Assembly (NCBI GenBank): GCA_020635875.1
Contig: JACJYY010000002.1
Span: 186,001 to 250,000, forward strand
From: Flavobacteriales bacterium
GTDB lineage: Bacteria; Bacteroidota; Bacteroidia; Flavobacteriales; Flavobacteriaceae
Reading direction: 5' to 3'
DNA length: 64,000 nucleotides
Shown: piece by piece, positions 25,243 to 34,602 of the stretch
How the letters are laid out: each line of letters begins with the position of its first letter
How positions within the stretch are numbered: the first letter of the stretch is position 1
Notes under the pieces: model-generated
Database searches by the model: none
Seen by the model: only the letters and a program-made list of their open reading frames with translations
What the model was told of the DNA's origin: nothing
Translations under genes and position numbers: made by a program

Positions 25243-26146
25243 GATGTTGTTCCTCTTCGCTTAATTTTTCGTTATAGACATCCGTTGGACTGGCAAAGAT
25301 AAATTTCAATACTTGTTTGAAGTTTTTGGCATGGAAAACATCTTTGAAAATATCCACCCATTCGTGAAAATTCAGATAGATTGGATTATACGACAACATA
25401 GGCTTAACCAAACCGTATTTAATATCAACCTTATCAGGTGTTTCTGGCACAAACGTGCCAAACATACGATCCCAGATGATTAATGTACTCCCATAATTAT
25501 GATCCAAATATTCATCATTACTCGCATGATGTACGCGATGATGCGATGGAGTTACAAAGATGTATTCGAACCATCTTGGCAATTTCACAATATAAGCGGA
25601 ATGAATCCAAAACTGATACAAGACTTCAATCTGATGACAAATAAAGAAAACTATAGGATCAAAGCCGAACAAAGCCGCAGGGATAAAAAACACAACTTTA
25701 AAATGTTGTGTCCATCCTAATCGAAATGAAACCGACCAATTGTATTTTGGCGAATTATGATGCGTTACATGTGTGGCCCATATAAAACGAACCTCATGCG
25801 CCCATCGATGCGCCCAATAACGGCAGAAATCAATCGCTACGATACATAATGGATAAGCAATATAGGGATTGGTTACTTCCCAATAGGGTTTTACTAAATA
25901 AGTAAAAGTCAGAATAACTCCAAAAACACCCACTTGAATCAAAGCACTAATTCCAACATTTACCAAACCAATAACTGTTGCTGCAATAGTATCCTTCCCA
26001 TCATAATGCTCTTTCCCTTTGATGAAAGTGTAGAACCACTCTGCTGCAACCAACAATATCATGGTTACTGCAGAAGCTTGGATTAAATCTGCAGGAAGAG
26101 TTGCTATAACGGCTTCAATCTGTTCTCGTGAAGGGAAAAAACTCAT
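25223..26146 (-). CDS. Sterol desaturase/fatty acid hydroxylase family membrane protein
   Basis: A 307-aa di-iron membrane oxidase with the three histidine boxes H113-RWA-H117, H126-VT-H129-H130 and H202-H203-RV-H206-H207. Four or so membrane segments lie at about 25-40, 55-85, 95-110 and 150-175. Members hydroxylate lipids. In Bacteroidota relatives they act on sphingolipid or fatty acyl chains, but the substrate here cannot be read. It is the only gene on its strand between anmK and the HMA protein. Confidence 0.9.
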   Translation of the reverse strand: MSFFPSREQIEAVIATLPADLIQASAVTMILLVAAEWFYTFIKGKEHYDGKDTIAATVIGLVNVGISALIQVGVFGVILTFTYLVKPYWEVTNPYIAYPLCIVAIDFCRYWAHRWAHEVRFIWATHVTHHNSPKYNWSVSFRLGWTQHFKVVFFIPAALFGFDPIVFFICHQIEVLYQFWIHSAYIVKLPRWFEYIFVTPSHHRVHHASNDEYLDHNYGSTLIIWDRMFGTFVPETPDKVDIKYGLVKPMLSYNPIYLNFHEWVDIFKDVFHAKNFKQVLKFIFASPTDVYNEKLSEEEQHLKIPKK

Positions 26147-26262
26147 AACGATAATTTTGCCTTCAAATTTATGAAATCAAGTTGGGTAAAACCAAAATAC
26201 CTTGATGTTATTATTGATTGCAGCGCTCAAATTCGTAACTTTATAGTGTTAAATTTTAAGTT

Positions 26263-26532
26263 ATGAAAACCACTATAGAAATCCAAAATTTGAAATGCGG
26301 AGGATGCGCACACACCGTTACACAAGCTGTCTCTAAAGTTGAAGGTATAAATGATGTAAATGTAGATGTAGAAAATAGTACAGTAACTTTTTCATACGAA
26401 AAAGAAGTACAATTGGATGCCGTGACTAAGAAACTACTAAGTATTGGTTACCCTGTTGCTGGCGAAGAAAATTCATTAGGCAGTAAAGCCAAATCCTATG
26501 TAAGCTGTGCGATTGGGAAAATGAATAAATAG
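26263..26532 (+). CDS. Heavy-metal-associated (HMA) domain protein, copper chaperone-like
   Basis: An 89-aa protein whose first ~68 residues form one HMA ferredoxin-like domain with the metal-binding C12-G-G-C15 (LKCGGCAHTV). It lacks a membrane part. It could carry Cu(I) or Zn(II); no transporter is adjacent. A TTG at 26214-26216, 20-base spacer and TAACTTTA at 26237-26244 form a plausible promoter. A strong hairpin begins at its stop codon, so it is monocistronic. Confidence 0.88.
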   Translation: MKTTIEIQNLKCGGCAHTVTQAVSKVEGINDVNVDVENSTVTFSYEKEVQLDAVTKKLLSIGYPVAGEENSLGSKAKSYVSCAIGKMNK

Positions 26533-26559
26533 AAAAAGGAGCTGAACGCTCCTTTTTCT
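26531..26559. terminator. Bidirectional terminator after the HMA gene and ndk
   Basis: AGAAAAAGGAGC (26531-26542), loop TGAAC, GCTCCTTTTTCT (26548-26559). A perfect 12-bp stem with A and T tracts, placed between two convergent genes. Confidence 0.85.
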
Positions 26560-26576
26560 ATTTTGATTATAATATA

Positions 26577-26993
26577 TTAAAACAACTCTCTTTGCGAAAA
26601 GTGAAAAGCAATTTCGATGGCTGCATTTTCATCACTATCCGAACCATGAACCGCATTTTGTTGCATTGAACGAGCGTATAATTTACGGACAGTCCCTTCT
26701 GCTGCTTGTTCTGGATTAGTGGCTCCAATTAAAGCTCTATAATCTGCAATAGCATTTTCTTTTTCTAAAGCCACGGCAACGATTGGCCCACTGGTCATGA
26801 AATTAATCAATCCTTCAAAGAAAGGTTTTCCATCATGGACAGCATAGAATTTTTTGGCATCAGCCAACGTTAATTGCGTTTGTTTCATCCCTGAGATTTT
26901 GAAACCTGCATTAGTTACCATTTGTAAAATATTCCCTACATGACCGTCTTCAACCGCATCTGGTTTTATCATCATTAATGTTTTGTTCGACAT
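26577..26993 (-). CDS. ndk: Nucleoside diphosphate kinase
   Basis: A 138-aa enzyme that balances NTP pools by phosphotransfer through His116 in NAVHGSDSDENA. TLMMIKPDAVEDGHVG at the N-terminus is the family start, and the length fits. Next on the same strand, 3 bases upstream, is the hydrolase gene, so it is last in a minus-strand run that may reach up to the BatA-type gene. Confidence 0.97.
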   Translation of the reverse strand: MSNKTLMMIKPDAVEDGHVGNILQMVTNAGFKISGMKQTQLTLADAKKFYAVHDGKPFFEGLINFMTSGPIVAVALEKENAIADYRALIGATNPEQAAEGTVRKLYARSMQQNAVHGSDSDENAAIEIAFHFSQRELF

Positions 26994-26996
26994 AAT

Positions 26997-27653
26997 TTAG
27001 TTTTTTGTGTCTATTAAAAATTGTTTAAAATCATAAAAATTCTGAGGTGCTACACCATGACCTGCCAGGTATTCTCTGAAAGTAGTTTGAACTCCTAATT
27101 CTTTCAAAACGACTGGTGATTTTCGTGCCCATTCTACAGGTATTACTTGATCTACCGTACCGTGTGAAGCAAATATTTTAAGCTCTGAAAAGCCATTCGA
27201 CTCATAACCTTCTACCAAAAGGTCTTTATTCAGATACCCACTTAAAGCCACTATCCTTTTTATCTTTTGAGGACATGACAAAGCCACTGCATAACTTAAA
27301 ATAGCCCCTTGGCTAAATCCCACCAAAGTAATATTCTCCATCTTCACATTATATAACGCTACTACCTCATCGAGAAAAGTAACGATTAGATCACGGGAAG
27401 CTTTTGCCTGAGGTATATCTGAAAATTTGTTTTCGTCCGCATCAAAATTAATAGCATACCAAGCATATCCATAAGGCGGCAACTGATAGGGAGCTCTGAC
27501 TGATAAAATCAAATATTCATCGGGTAGTTCTGACGAAAAAGAAAACAAATCTTCTTCGTTACTGCCATAACCATGTAATAAGATTAAAACGGGTGTGTCT
27601 TCTGTTTTTTCTTTTGGTTCGCGGACCAAATGATATAAGGAAAAGTCTTTCAT
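26997..27653 (-). CDS. Alpha/beta hydrolase, phospholipase/carboxylesterase family
   Basis: A 218-aa serine hydrolase. It has the oxyanion loop LLHGYGSNEEDLF, nucleophile elbow GFSQGA (Ser at about 115), an Asp in HGTVDQVIP and the catalytic His in AGHGVAP. This is the Est/Ytp-type esterase family; the natural substrate is unknown. No signal peptide, so it is cytoplasmic. It is packed between ndk and a small membrane protein with 1-3-base gaps. Confidence 0.9.
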   Translation of the reverse strand: MKDFSLYHLVREPKEKTEDTPVLILLHGYGSNEEDLFSFSSELPDEYLILSVRAPYQLPPYGYAWYAINFDADENKFSDIPQAKASRDLIVTFLDEVVALYNVKMENITLVGFSQGAILSYAVALSCPQKIKRIVALSGYLNKDLLVEGYESNGFSELKIFASHGTVDQVIPVEWARKSPVVLKELGVQTTFREYLAGHGVAPQNFYDFKQFLIDTKN

Positions 27654-27654
27654 C

Positions 27655-27978
27655 CTACAAACTACTGAACCATTTTTGAAAAGCAGCTCCCAGCAAAGGA
27701 ACTTCTCTCTTTTCGTTATTTAAAGCTCCCGTAAATCCATATATCCACAGGATAAAAAAGAACAAATACAGGGCTGTCGTCGCCATCCAGCTATCCGCAC
27801 TAGAGACCAAAATTCCCAACATAAAAAAGGAAATAAAAATCCCTAAGGCTTGTCTGACATGGAATGATGCAAACTCTGATTTGTTTTCGTCTTGATTCAT
27901 AAAGATCGCTATAACTGTTCCTATTATGGTTAAATAAGCAACCGTAGCGGCTTTGCTATTCTGTTGATTAACTTCCAT
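27655..27978 (-). CDS. Small membrane protein, DUF4870-like
   Basis: A 107-aa protein with three hydrophobic segments (about 12-28, 45-60, 66-85) and the segment SEFASFHVRQALGIFI, typical of DUF4870/Tic20-like small membrane proteins. Function unknown. It shares one base with the stop/start junction of the dihydroorotase-like gene upstream and lies 1 base from the hydrolase gene. Confidence 0.7.
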   Translation of the reverse strand: MEVNQQNSKAATVAYLTIIGTVIAIFMNQDENKSEFASFHVRQALGIFISFFMLGILVSSADSWMATTALYLFFFILWIYGFTGALNNEKREVPLLGAAFQKWFSSL

Positions 27979-29234
27979 TATTTATTTAATACTAACTGTT
28001 CGTTATTATACACTCCGTATACTTTACCTTGGGTCTTAACACCTAAGAAAGCTGAGTTTTTGGATTTAGAAAGGACATCACCCATACTAAACTCTCCTTC
28101 TCCTGTTGGGGTAAACAAGGTTATATTGGCTTTCTGTCCTACTTCGATGCTTTGGTTTTCAATTCCAAATATGCTTTTCCCTGCATTTAGTTTATTCACA
28201 ATTACATCAGTCGGCAAAACCGTTTGTAATGCTCCATAAGCACTTTCTAACCCGATAGTCCCATACATCGCTGAATCAAAATCCATTTTTTTGTATTCGA
28301 TATCAATAGGATTGTGATCCGAAGTAATACTGTCAATCGTGCCGTCCAGCACACCATCAATTAAGGCTTGTCTATCTTCTTCTGTTCCGATAGGAGGCAT
28401 TACCTTGTACCGCGTATCAAATTCTCTCAACACCTCATCCGTGTGAATCAAATGATGCACCGCCACACTACAAGTCACTTGTAAACCTTTAGCTTTAGCT
28501 TCACGAATTAATACCACACTCTTTTTAGTACTTATAGTTGGGATGTGTAATTTCCCTCCTGTGTATTCCAGCAAAAATAAATTTCTGGAAATCTGCAACT
28601 CGTCTGCCATTGCGGGAATGCCTTTAAGTCCTAAATAGGTACTTACTTCTCCTTCTCTGGCAACACCTAAACCTCTGATATTTTTGTCCTGAGCAAAAGC
28701 CACTACTAACCCATTAAAATCCCGAACGTATTGCAAGGCAATCTTTAGAATCATGGGGTTAGCAATCCCTTTTTTGTAATCTCCAAAAGCTATTGCACCT
28801 GCGTTTTTCATATCAAAAAGCTCCGCCATATCATTACCTTCACTTTTCTTAGTCAAAGCCCCAATTGGATACACCGAACAGGCTTGCCCTTGTGCTTTTG
28901 ATAAAGCGAATTGAATGGCTGCTTGATTATCAACAACAGGATACGTATTAGGTTGCAAACCGATACTTGTAAATCCACTTTTGGCTGCGACCGTTAAACC
29001 ATGTTGAATCGTTTCTCTTTCTTCATAACCTGGTTCTCCTAGACACACACTTTCATCAAACCATCCTTCGGAAACATGCAAATCATTCAATACAATTTCT
29101 TGATAATCACTCTCGGCCTTAAGCTCGATTCCTATATCTTGGATGATTCCTTTGTTGACTTTAATGTCTACAATTTGATTGTTATAGGAACTCTTAGGAC
29201 TTACAACTTTGGCTTTGCGGATAATTATATTCAT
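27978..29234 (-). CDS. Dihydroorotase-like amidohydrolase lacking the HxH metal ligands
   Basis: A 418-aa protein of the amidohydrolase superfamily, normally the third step of pyrimidine synthesis. The second half is well kept: VAVHHLIHTD, YKVMPPIGTEEDRQAL, TSDHNPIDIE. The usual D-x-H-x-H-x-R-E-P-G is D60-E-S62-V-C64-L-G66-E-P-G, so both metal-binding His and the substrate Arg are replaced. In Bacteroidota such paralogs occur and are usually labelled dihydroorotase. It overlaps the BatA-type gene by 4 bases. It may be a non-catalytic partner or have a different reaction. Confidence 0.8.
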   Translation of the reverse strand: MNIIIRKAKVVSPKSSYNNQIVDIKVNKGIIQDIGIELKAESDYQEIVLNDLHVSEGWFDESVCLGEPGYEERETIQHGLTVAAKSGFTSIGLQPNTYPVVDNQAAIQFALSKAQGQACSVYPIGALTKKSEGNDMAELFDMKNAGAIAFGDYKKGIANPMILKIALQYVRDFNGLVVAFAQDKNIRGLGVAREGEVSTYLGLKGIPAMADELQISRNLFLLEYTGGKLHIPTISTKKSVVLIREAKAKGLQVTCSVAVHHLIHTDEVLREFDTRYKVMPPIGTEEDRQALIDGVLDGTIDSITSDHNPIDIEYKKMDFDSAMYGTIGLESAYGALQTVLPTDVIVNKLNAGKSIFGIENQSIEVGQKANITLFTPTGEGEFSMGDVLSKSKNSAFLGVKTQGKVYGVYNNEQLVLNK

Positions 29235-31153
29235 TTGAATAATTTTTGAATCACGATTTCAAAGACTAAAAATACTAAAGTTAGCACGAGTAGCCAACGC
29301 CATATTTCATTATCTTTTCTATTCTGTTGAAAAAAGGACACTACATCTTCTAAACTATCAACTTGAGTAAACTGATTGTCAGGTATATTAGTCGTTTTTT
29401 GAATAGTACTTTCTGTTCTTTTTACATTAAAACTTAAGACTCCAATTTCTTTTTGTTGTGATTGAATGGAATAATTTCCAGGAGCTATCAAGTTATTGGA
29501 AAACTCCATTTTCACTTTATCTCCACCTATTTTTTGTACTGGAATAAATCGCTCTTGAGTCCCCACTATTTCCAAAACCTGATCCTCTGGCAGTTGTGCC
29601 TCCACCTCAAAAGTCTCGTTGCTTCCTATGCTTAAGGCGACTACTCTGGATTGCTTCTCTACTGCCATTTTATAAAAAACAGGCACAATTAAAGGCGATT
29701 GTTTAAAGTTGCTCTTTGGCAAACTTATCGGTGATGCAAAAACATAAAAACGGCCAACTTCACTCGTGTTTGACAGAAGAAATGGAGAATTATCAGCAAA
29801 AGACAATACCTTTTTTCCAGTTCCTTTACACACAAATTTGCCCCCTAATTTTGGATATTGAAAATTGCTTACTTTTTTTTCAAACACACCATTAAAAAGA
29901 GGATCTTCAAAGTTAATCTGAGTAACTAATTCTTCTTTATTTTGAAACGGCTCAAAACGAAAACCACCCATGCTTTGAGCCAGTTTATTCAGTGTTGTCA
30001 AGTCCAATTCTGCGGAAGGAATAAAAACTACTATTCCTCCTTTTTTATAAAAATCAATTAAACTGTTTTGTAGCGCTACGGATACGTTTTCAGGTTCGTT
30101 GACCACAATTACATCCTGATTAGGTATTTCGCCATAAGGCAAATTCTCTTGTGTATATTGACTTAATTTGAACTCATCAGAAGTATATATTCTTTGTAAA
30201 AACTCACTCTTTTCAAGCTCACCTAAAACCATAACATTTGTCAAACCTTTGGGCGGAATCGAAAAATAATAACGATTATCATAGGATAATCCACCATCTT
30301 CAATCTGGACATATCCGTGAAACAATTCTTTAGAAATGGAAACCTGCACCTCACTTTTGTTATTCGTAAAATCAACCGAAGTTTTGGCAATGGGTTTACC
30401 TTGATTATAAACACTTAAAGCAACAGGATTCGGTGCTGTACCATAGCCTGTCACTCTTATTCTTAAATCATAAAAATCACCTTCACTTTTAGCAACATAG
30501 GCACTGTCAACCGAGGCATTAAATTCCAGTATGTGTTTGGGTTGAACCAAAAAAGGTTTTACAGTTAAGCTATCTTTTATCGAAATATTTTTGAGTCCTC
30601 CTGGATCTGTTATCACCAAAACATCTGCTCCTCCCTCAGGAAAGCGGAGTGCTACTTGATCTAAATGATGTTCCAATTGAAAGTCTTGAGTAGAATACGA
30701 TGTTTGTAACAATTCGTTATCTATAGCTTTTAAGTTGGTCTGCCAATAATACGCATCGTTGGTCAATACTGATATTTTTTGCTCTGAAGGTATTTCAGCA
30801 ACTATATCTTGAATCGCTCTTTGCAACAAAGAGCCTTCTTCGCCTGGCGCTTCCATACTATAAGAGTTGTCCAAAATCACGACTAACTCATTGTCTTTGC
30901 CTTGTGTATCTTTAGCCTCAAAATAAGGCTGAGCAAAAGCCAAAATCAAAAAAGTCAACAACAACATACGTGTAAAAAGCAATAACCATTTTTTGATGGT
31001 AGAACTTTTACGAGACTGTATGCTGATTTCTTTTAGGAAACGAACATTAGTAAAATACTCCTTCTGAAATCTACGAAACTGAAACAAATGCACTATGATC
31101 GGGACGATCAATAAGAACAGAAAATAAAGTACTTCTGGATGTTTAAAATGCAT
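29231..31153 (-). CDS. BatA-domain membrane protein with VWA-like region
   Basis: A 640-aa protein starting MHFKHPEVLYFLFLLIVPIIVHLFQFRRF, the signature N-terminal BatA helix. A second helix lies at about 55-75, then a von Willebrand A-like fold with VVILDNSYSM (MIDAS DxSxS) at about 90-99. A large periplasmic region follows, and a last TM helix sits near 620. Related proteins belong to Bat operons linked to aerotolerance, but no MoxR or BatB is here, so the role is open. ATG 31153 is chosen over an in-frame ATG 7 codons earlier. Confidence 0.82.
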   Translation of the reverse strand: MHFKHPEVLYFLFLLIVPIIVHLFQFRRFQKEYFTNVRFLKEISIQSRKSSTIKKWLLLFTRMLLLTFLILAFAQPYFEAKDTQGKDNELVVILDNSYSMEAPGEEGSLLQRAIQDIVAEIPSEQKISVLTNDAYYWQTNLKAIDNELLQTSYSTQDFQLEHHLDQVALRFPEGGADVLVITDPGGLKNISIKDSLTVKPFLVQPKHILEFNASVDSAYVAKSEGDFYDLRIRVTGYGTAPNPVALSVYNQGKPIAKTSVDFTNNKSEVQVSISKELFHGYVQIEDGGLSYDNRYYFSIPPKGLTNVMVLGELEKSEFLQRIYTSDEFKLSQYTQENLPYGEIPNQDVIVVNEPENVSVALQNSLIDFYKKGGIVVFIPSAELDLTTLNKLAQSMGGFRFEPFQNKEELVTQINFEDPLFNGVFEKKVSNFQYPKLGGKFVCKGTGKKVLSFADNSPFLLSNTSEVGRFYVFASPISLPKSNFKQSPLIVPVFYKMAVEKQSRVVALSIGSNETFEVEAQLPEDQVLEIVGTQERFIPVQKIGGDKVKMEFSNNLIAPGNYSIQSQQKEIGVLSFNVKRTESTIQKTTNIPDNQFTQVDSLEDVVSFFQQNRKDNEIWRWLLVLTLVFLVFEIVIQKLFK

Positions 31154-31206
31154 TCCTTGATTAGAGTTTGCCAAAAATAACGTTTATCGTAGAGACAAAC
31201 AATAGA

Positions 31207-32838
31207 CTACAGATTAATCTCTGCAATACTCTTAATACGGTTGCGTTCCAAAAAGGCATCAATAGTTTCAAAATGTTCGATTACACGTTGATCCTTAAAT
31301 TCAAAAACCTTTTGCGATAAACCTTGCAAAAAGTCTCTATCATGTGACACCAATATCAAAGTTCCATCAAAGGTTGATAAGGCTTCTTTAAGCACATCTT
31401 TTGACTTTAAGTCCAAGTGATTCGTAGGCTCATCAAGGATTAACAAGTTAACTGGTTCTAACAACAACTTAACCATTGCCAATCGAGTCTTTTCTCCTCC
31501 AGACAATACGCTTACTTTCTTATCAATATCGTCTCCTTTGAACATAAAACGTCCCAAAATATTTTTGATTTGAGTACGTATATCCCCTTCGGCTACCTCG
31601 TCTACGGTCTGGAAAACGGTCAATTCTGGATCCAATAGAGCTGCTTGGTTTTGCGCAAAATAACCCACCTTTACGTTATGTCCCAATTCACATGAACCCT
31701 GCACATCAATCTCTCCTAAAATAGCTTTGATCATGGTTGATTTTCCTTCCCCATTTCTTCCTACAAAAGATACTTTTTCGCCTCGAGCGATAGACATATT
31801 AGCATTATTAAACACGACATGATCTCCATAGGCTTTGGACACATCCTTAACCGTAACAGGATAATCTCCAGAACGTGGTGCTGGTGGGAAACGCAGTTTA
31901 AGTGCAGAATTATCTATTTCGTCAATTTCTATTATCTCTAATTTTTCGAGCATACGTTCTCGCGAAGCCACCTGATTGGTTTTGGAATACGTTCCTTTAA
32001 AGCGTTCTATAAAAGCTTTATTGTCCGCTATCATTTTTTGTTGCTCTTCGTAGGCTTTAATCTGATGGGCTCGACGTTCTTGTCTCAATTGCAAGTAATG
32101 GGTATAGTTTGCTTTGTAGTCATAAATACGCCCCATTGTTACTTCGATGGTTCGATTAGTGATATTATCAATAAAAGCTCTATCGTGCGAAATAACCATT
32201 ACAGCATTGGCTTTGTTGACCAAAAAATCTTCTAACCAAATCACAGATTCAATATCAATATGGTTGGTAGGCTCATCTAAGAGGATTAAGTCTGGCTTTT
32301 GTAATAGAATCTTAGCCAACTCAATACGCATACGCCACCCTCCACTGAATTCGCTCGTTTGTCGAGTAAAATCTTCTTGCTTAAACCCTAATCCTTTGAG
32401 TGCTTTTTCTACTTCTGCTTCATAATTGACTTCTTCTAAGGCGTAGTACTTTTCGCCAAGATCGGAAACACGCTCAATGAGTTTCATATACCCCTCGCTT
32501 TCGTAATCTGTACGTGTTTCGAGCTGCTTGTTAAGGTCGTCCATTTCCGCTTTCATGGCAAATACCTGTTTGAAGGCTTTGGCTGTTTCTTCAACTACGG
32601 TGCAATTATCCTCAGTCAATAAATGTTGCGGCAAATAAGCGATTACGGCTTCCTTCGCTCCTCCAATACTCCCTCGGGTTGGCTTTGTCTCCCCTGCCAC
32701 AATTTTCATCATGGTCGATTTTCCTGCTCCGTTTTTTCCCATCAACGCAATCTTATCTGTGGGATTTATCACAAAAGAAACATTACTAAACAAAGTTGAA
32801 CCGTTAAACTCAACTGCCAAATTATCAACTGAAATCAT
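31207..32838 (-). CDS. ABC-F family ATPase
   Basis: A 543-aa soluble protein with two ABC domains and no membrane segments. The first has Walker A GKNGAGKST (about 36) with SGGWRMRIELAK and LLDEPTNHIDIES. The second has GRNGEGKST with SGGEKTRLAMVK and LILDEPTNHLDLKS. The charged linker between them is the P-site tRNA-interaction motif of ABC-F proteins, which act on ribosomes. Length matches Uup/EttA/YbiT-type members; the subgroup cannot be fixed by eye. It borders the accessory islet at 33-36.8 kb. Confidence 0.93.
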   Translation of the reverse strand: MISVDNLAVEFNGSTLFSNVSFVINPTDKIALMGKNGAGKSTMMKIVAGETKPTRGSIGGAKEAVIAYLPQHLLTEDNCTVVEETAKAFKQVFAMKAEMDDLNKQLETRTDYESEGYMKLIERVSDLGEKYYALEEVNYEAEVEKALKGLGFKQEDFTRQTSEFSGGWRMRIELAKILLQKPDLILLDEPTNHIDIESVIWLEDFLVNKANAVMVISHDRAFIDNITNRTIEVTMGRIYDYKANYTHYLQLRQERRAHQIKAYEEQQKMIADNKAFIERFKGTYSKTNQVASRERMLEKLEIIEIDEIDNSALKLRFPPAPRSGDYPVTVKDVSKAYGDHVVFNNANMSIARGEKVSFVGRNGEGKSTMIKAILGEIDVQGSCELGHNVKVGYFAQNQAALLDPELTVFQTVDEVAEGDIRTQIKNILGRFMFKGDDIDKKVSVLSGGEKTRLAMVKLLLEPVNLLILDEPTNHLDLKSKDVLKEALSTFDGTLILVSHDRDFLQGLSQKVFEFKDQRVIEHFETIDAFLERNRIKSIAEINL

Positions 32839-32974
32839 ATCGTATTTTTTGAAGCGGCAAAGCTAGTGAAATTTGAAATTGATACACATGTCATTCCAAT
32901 CGTTATTTTGATACAGGTTTGGTATATTTGAAAGAGCAAAGTCTTCAAGTGTAATCAAAATATATTTTTTAAAA

Positions 32975-33643
32975 ATGCATATTCAAGTAATAATTGGACT
33001 TATAGGGGTAGTAAGTGGATTCATAATGGGATATTTCACTTCTTATTTTAAAGAAAAAGGAAGAAATAAAGCATTAATTCAAGATCTGAAAGAAATTACT
33101 GAAGAAAAAGAAAAGGTTACTTCTAAATTCCAATTGGACATTTCAAAAAGAAAATATAAATACGAAGATAAAAGAGAACAATATTTCAAATACTTCAATC
33201 TTCTTGATAGCTTTACTTCTGACAATCAAAAAATTGCTCAAGAAAGTTTCATTCCTGCACTAAACAAGTTTAATGAAATGTTTTTAGGAGCTAATGGAAA
33301 TAAAACAATTGAAATGAAAGCTACATCTGATTTTGCAACCGCAGTTAATAACTTAATGTTTAAATCAAATGAAAGTTTAATAAAATTGAAACAAGAAACA
33401 AATACCATTAAACTTATTGCAGGAACTAAAGTATCTACTACTCTCAAAGAATTAGAAATAGCTTACGATAATTCAATGGACCAATCTGCAAAAATGATGA
33501 AAGATCTTACTAAAAACCTTATTAGTAGAAATGTGGACCAATTAAGTAAACAAAAGGAAGATATTGAAATTACAGGTGAATATCTAAAATCTTTGCAAGA
33601 AAGACTGATGAAAGAGGTAAGAGACGAATTAGATGAAATATAA
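32975..33643 (+). CDS. Membrane-anchored coiled-coil protein, function unknown
   Basis: A 222-aa protein with one N-terminal transmembrane segment (about 4-22, IGLIGVVSGFIMGYFTSYF). A highly charged helical region rich in K, E and D follows, predicted coiled coil at about 28-60 and 175-220. No family recognised. TATATTTG at 32923-32930 is a good -7 element 44 bases upstream. It opens the accessory islet between the ABC-F gene and uvrA. After it, 212 bases carry only a hairpin repeat. Confidence 0.5.
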   Translation: MHIQVIIGLIGVVSGFIMGYFTSYFKEKGRNKALIQDLKEITEEKEKVTSKFQLDISKRKYKYEDKREQYFKYFNLLDSFTSDNQKIAQESFIPALNKFNEMFLGANGNKTIEMKATSDFATAVNNLMFKSNESLIKLKQETNTIKLIAGTKVSTTLKELEIAYDNSMDQSAKMMKDLTKNLISRNVDQLSKQKEDIEITGEYLKSLQERLMKEVRDELDEI

Positions 33644-33784
33644 AACGCCATTAGAGAATTTGCGTCAAGAAAATTTGATTTTGGAACGTTAAAAAAGAAA
33701 TTCTGTCTGAATGGTAGTGAGTTAATTTCTTTTAGTGAAAAAAGCCTAATTTTTAGCAAAGGCTCGGAAGGCTAGACTTTTTTG

Positions 33785-33813
33785 TTACTTTTTTTGGCAA
33801 TGAAAAAAAGTAA
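33785..33813. repeat. Perfect inverted repeat in the gap after the coiled-coil gene
   Basis: TTACTTTTTTT, 7-base loop GGCAATG, then AAAAAAAGTAA: an 11-bp perfect stem. Such T/A hairpins are scattered in flavobacterial genomes. It may act as a terminator in either direction. The remaining gap 33644-33855 shows no gene. Confidence 0.55.
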
Positions 33814-33855
33814 AAGAAGAAAAAATGAATCTTTAATTTTGATAAAAACAACAAA

Positions 33856-34278
33856 ATGGGCAACATAGACGAAATTTTGATATTTATCAAAGAACAAACA
33901 GGAATACCAAACCTATCCCCAGACACCGACATCCACAATAAGGGAGTTGGAGGAGACGATTTCTTTGATTTAATTGAAAGCTTTGCAAAGGAGTATGAAG
34001 TCGATATTTCAGAATATCTCTGGTACTTTCACTCCGATGAAGAAGCATCGCCTTTATTTGGAGGATTATTCTTCAAACCACCCTATATGAGAGCACAAAG
34101 AATCCCTATTACACCATTAATACTGGCTGAATTCGCCAAAACTAAAAAATGGCATTTTGACTATCCAGAACACAAATTACCAAAGAAACGATACGACATA
34201 ATTGTCAATCAAATAGTGATTACGATAGTACTAGCAATAATAGTGGGAGTATGGTTATATAAAATATTAAAGCACTAA
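33856..34278 (+). CDS. DUF1493 family protein with C-terminal membrane helix
   Basis: A 140-aa protein. Residues 1-~110 match DUF1493: an acyl-carrier-like helix pattern with DTDIHNKGVGGDDFFDLIESFAKEY, where the conserved D sits in the position of a carrier serine (G-G-D-D), and later RIPITPLILAEFAKTKKW. A single transmembrane helix closes the protein (about 118-136). The family is common in enterobacteria and Bacteroidota with unknown function. No partner gene is evident. Confidence 0.75.
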   Translation: MGNIDEILIFIKEQTGIPNLSPDTDIHNKGVGGDDFFDLIESFAKEYEVDISEYLWYFHSDEEASPLFGGLFFKPPYMRAQRIPITPLILAEFAKTKKWHFDYPEHKLPKKRYDIIVNQIVITIVLAIIVGVWLYKILKH

Positions 34279-34356
34279 TACTAACACCATAAAAAGCACG
34301 TATAAATATTTTATTTTTTACACGTGTTTTTGTATTTTTGTTTAAAACAACACACC

Positions 34357-34602
34357 ATGAACACAAAACTTACACTAACCATAGAACAAGAAATTATCGA
34401 AAAGGCAAAGGCTTATGCTAAAGACAAAAACCGAAGCTTATCCGACATAATAGAGAATTACTTAAAAACTTTAATAAAGAAAGACACTAATAAAAAGGAA
34501 TTAAGTCCTATCGTTGATTCATTAAAAGGTGCATTTAAAGCTCCTAAAAATTTCGATTACAAAAAAGAATTAGCAAAGCGTCGAGAAGAAAAATACTTGT
34601 AA
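34357..34602 (+). CDS. Antitoxin of a PIN-domain toxin pair (DUF6364/RHH-like)
   Basis: An 81-aa protein. MNTKLTLTIEQEIIEKAKAY, then AKDKNRSLSDIIENYLKTLI, has the ribbon-helix-helix-like N-terminus of DUF6364 antitoxins, followed by a short charged tail that would wrap the toxin. TATTTTTG at 34333-34340 is a -7-like element. ATG 34357 is used because the earlier in-frame start overlaps that element. The stop shares one base with the toxin's ATG (TAATG), so translation is coupled. Confidence 0.8.
   Translation: MNTKLTLTIEQEIIEKAKAYAKDKNRSLSDIIENYLKTLIKKDTNKKELSPIVDSLKGAFKAPKNFDYKKELAKRREEKYL

Noticed and set aside
33644..33855. Possible short gene between the coiled-coil and DUF1493 genes
   Set aside because: Frames are short, lysine-run dominated and pass through the A/T hairpin repeat; no convincing start or family.
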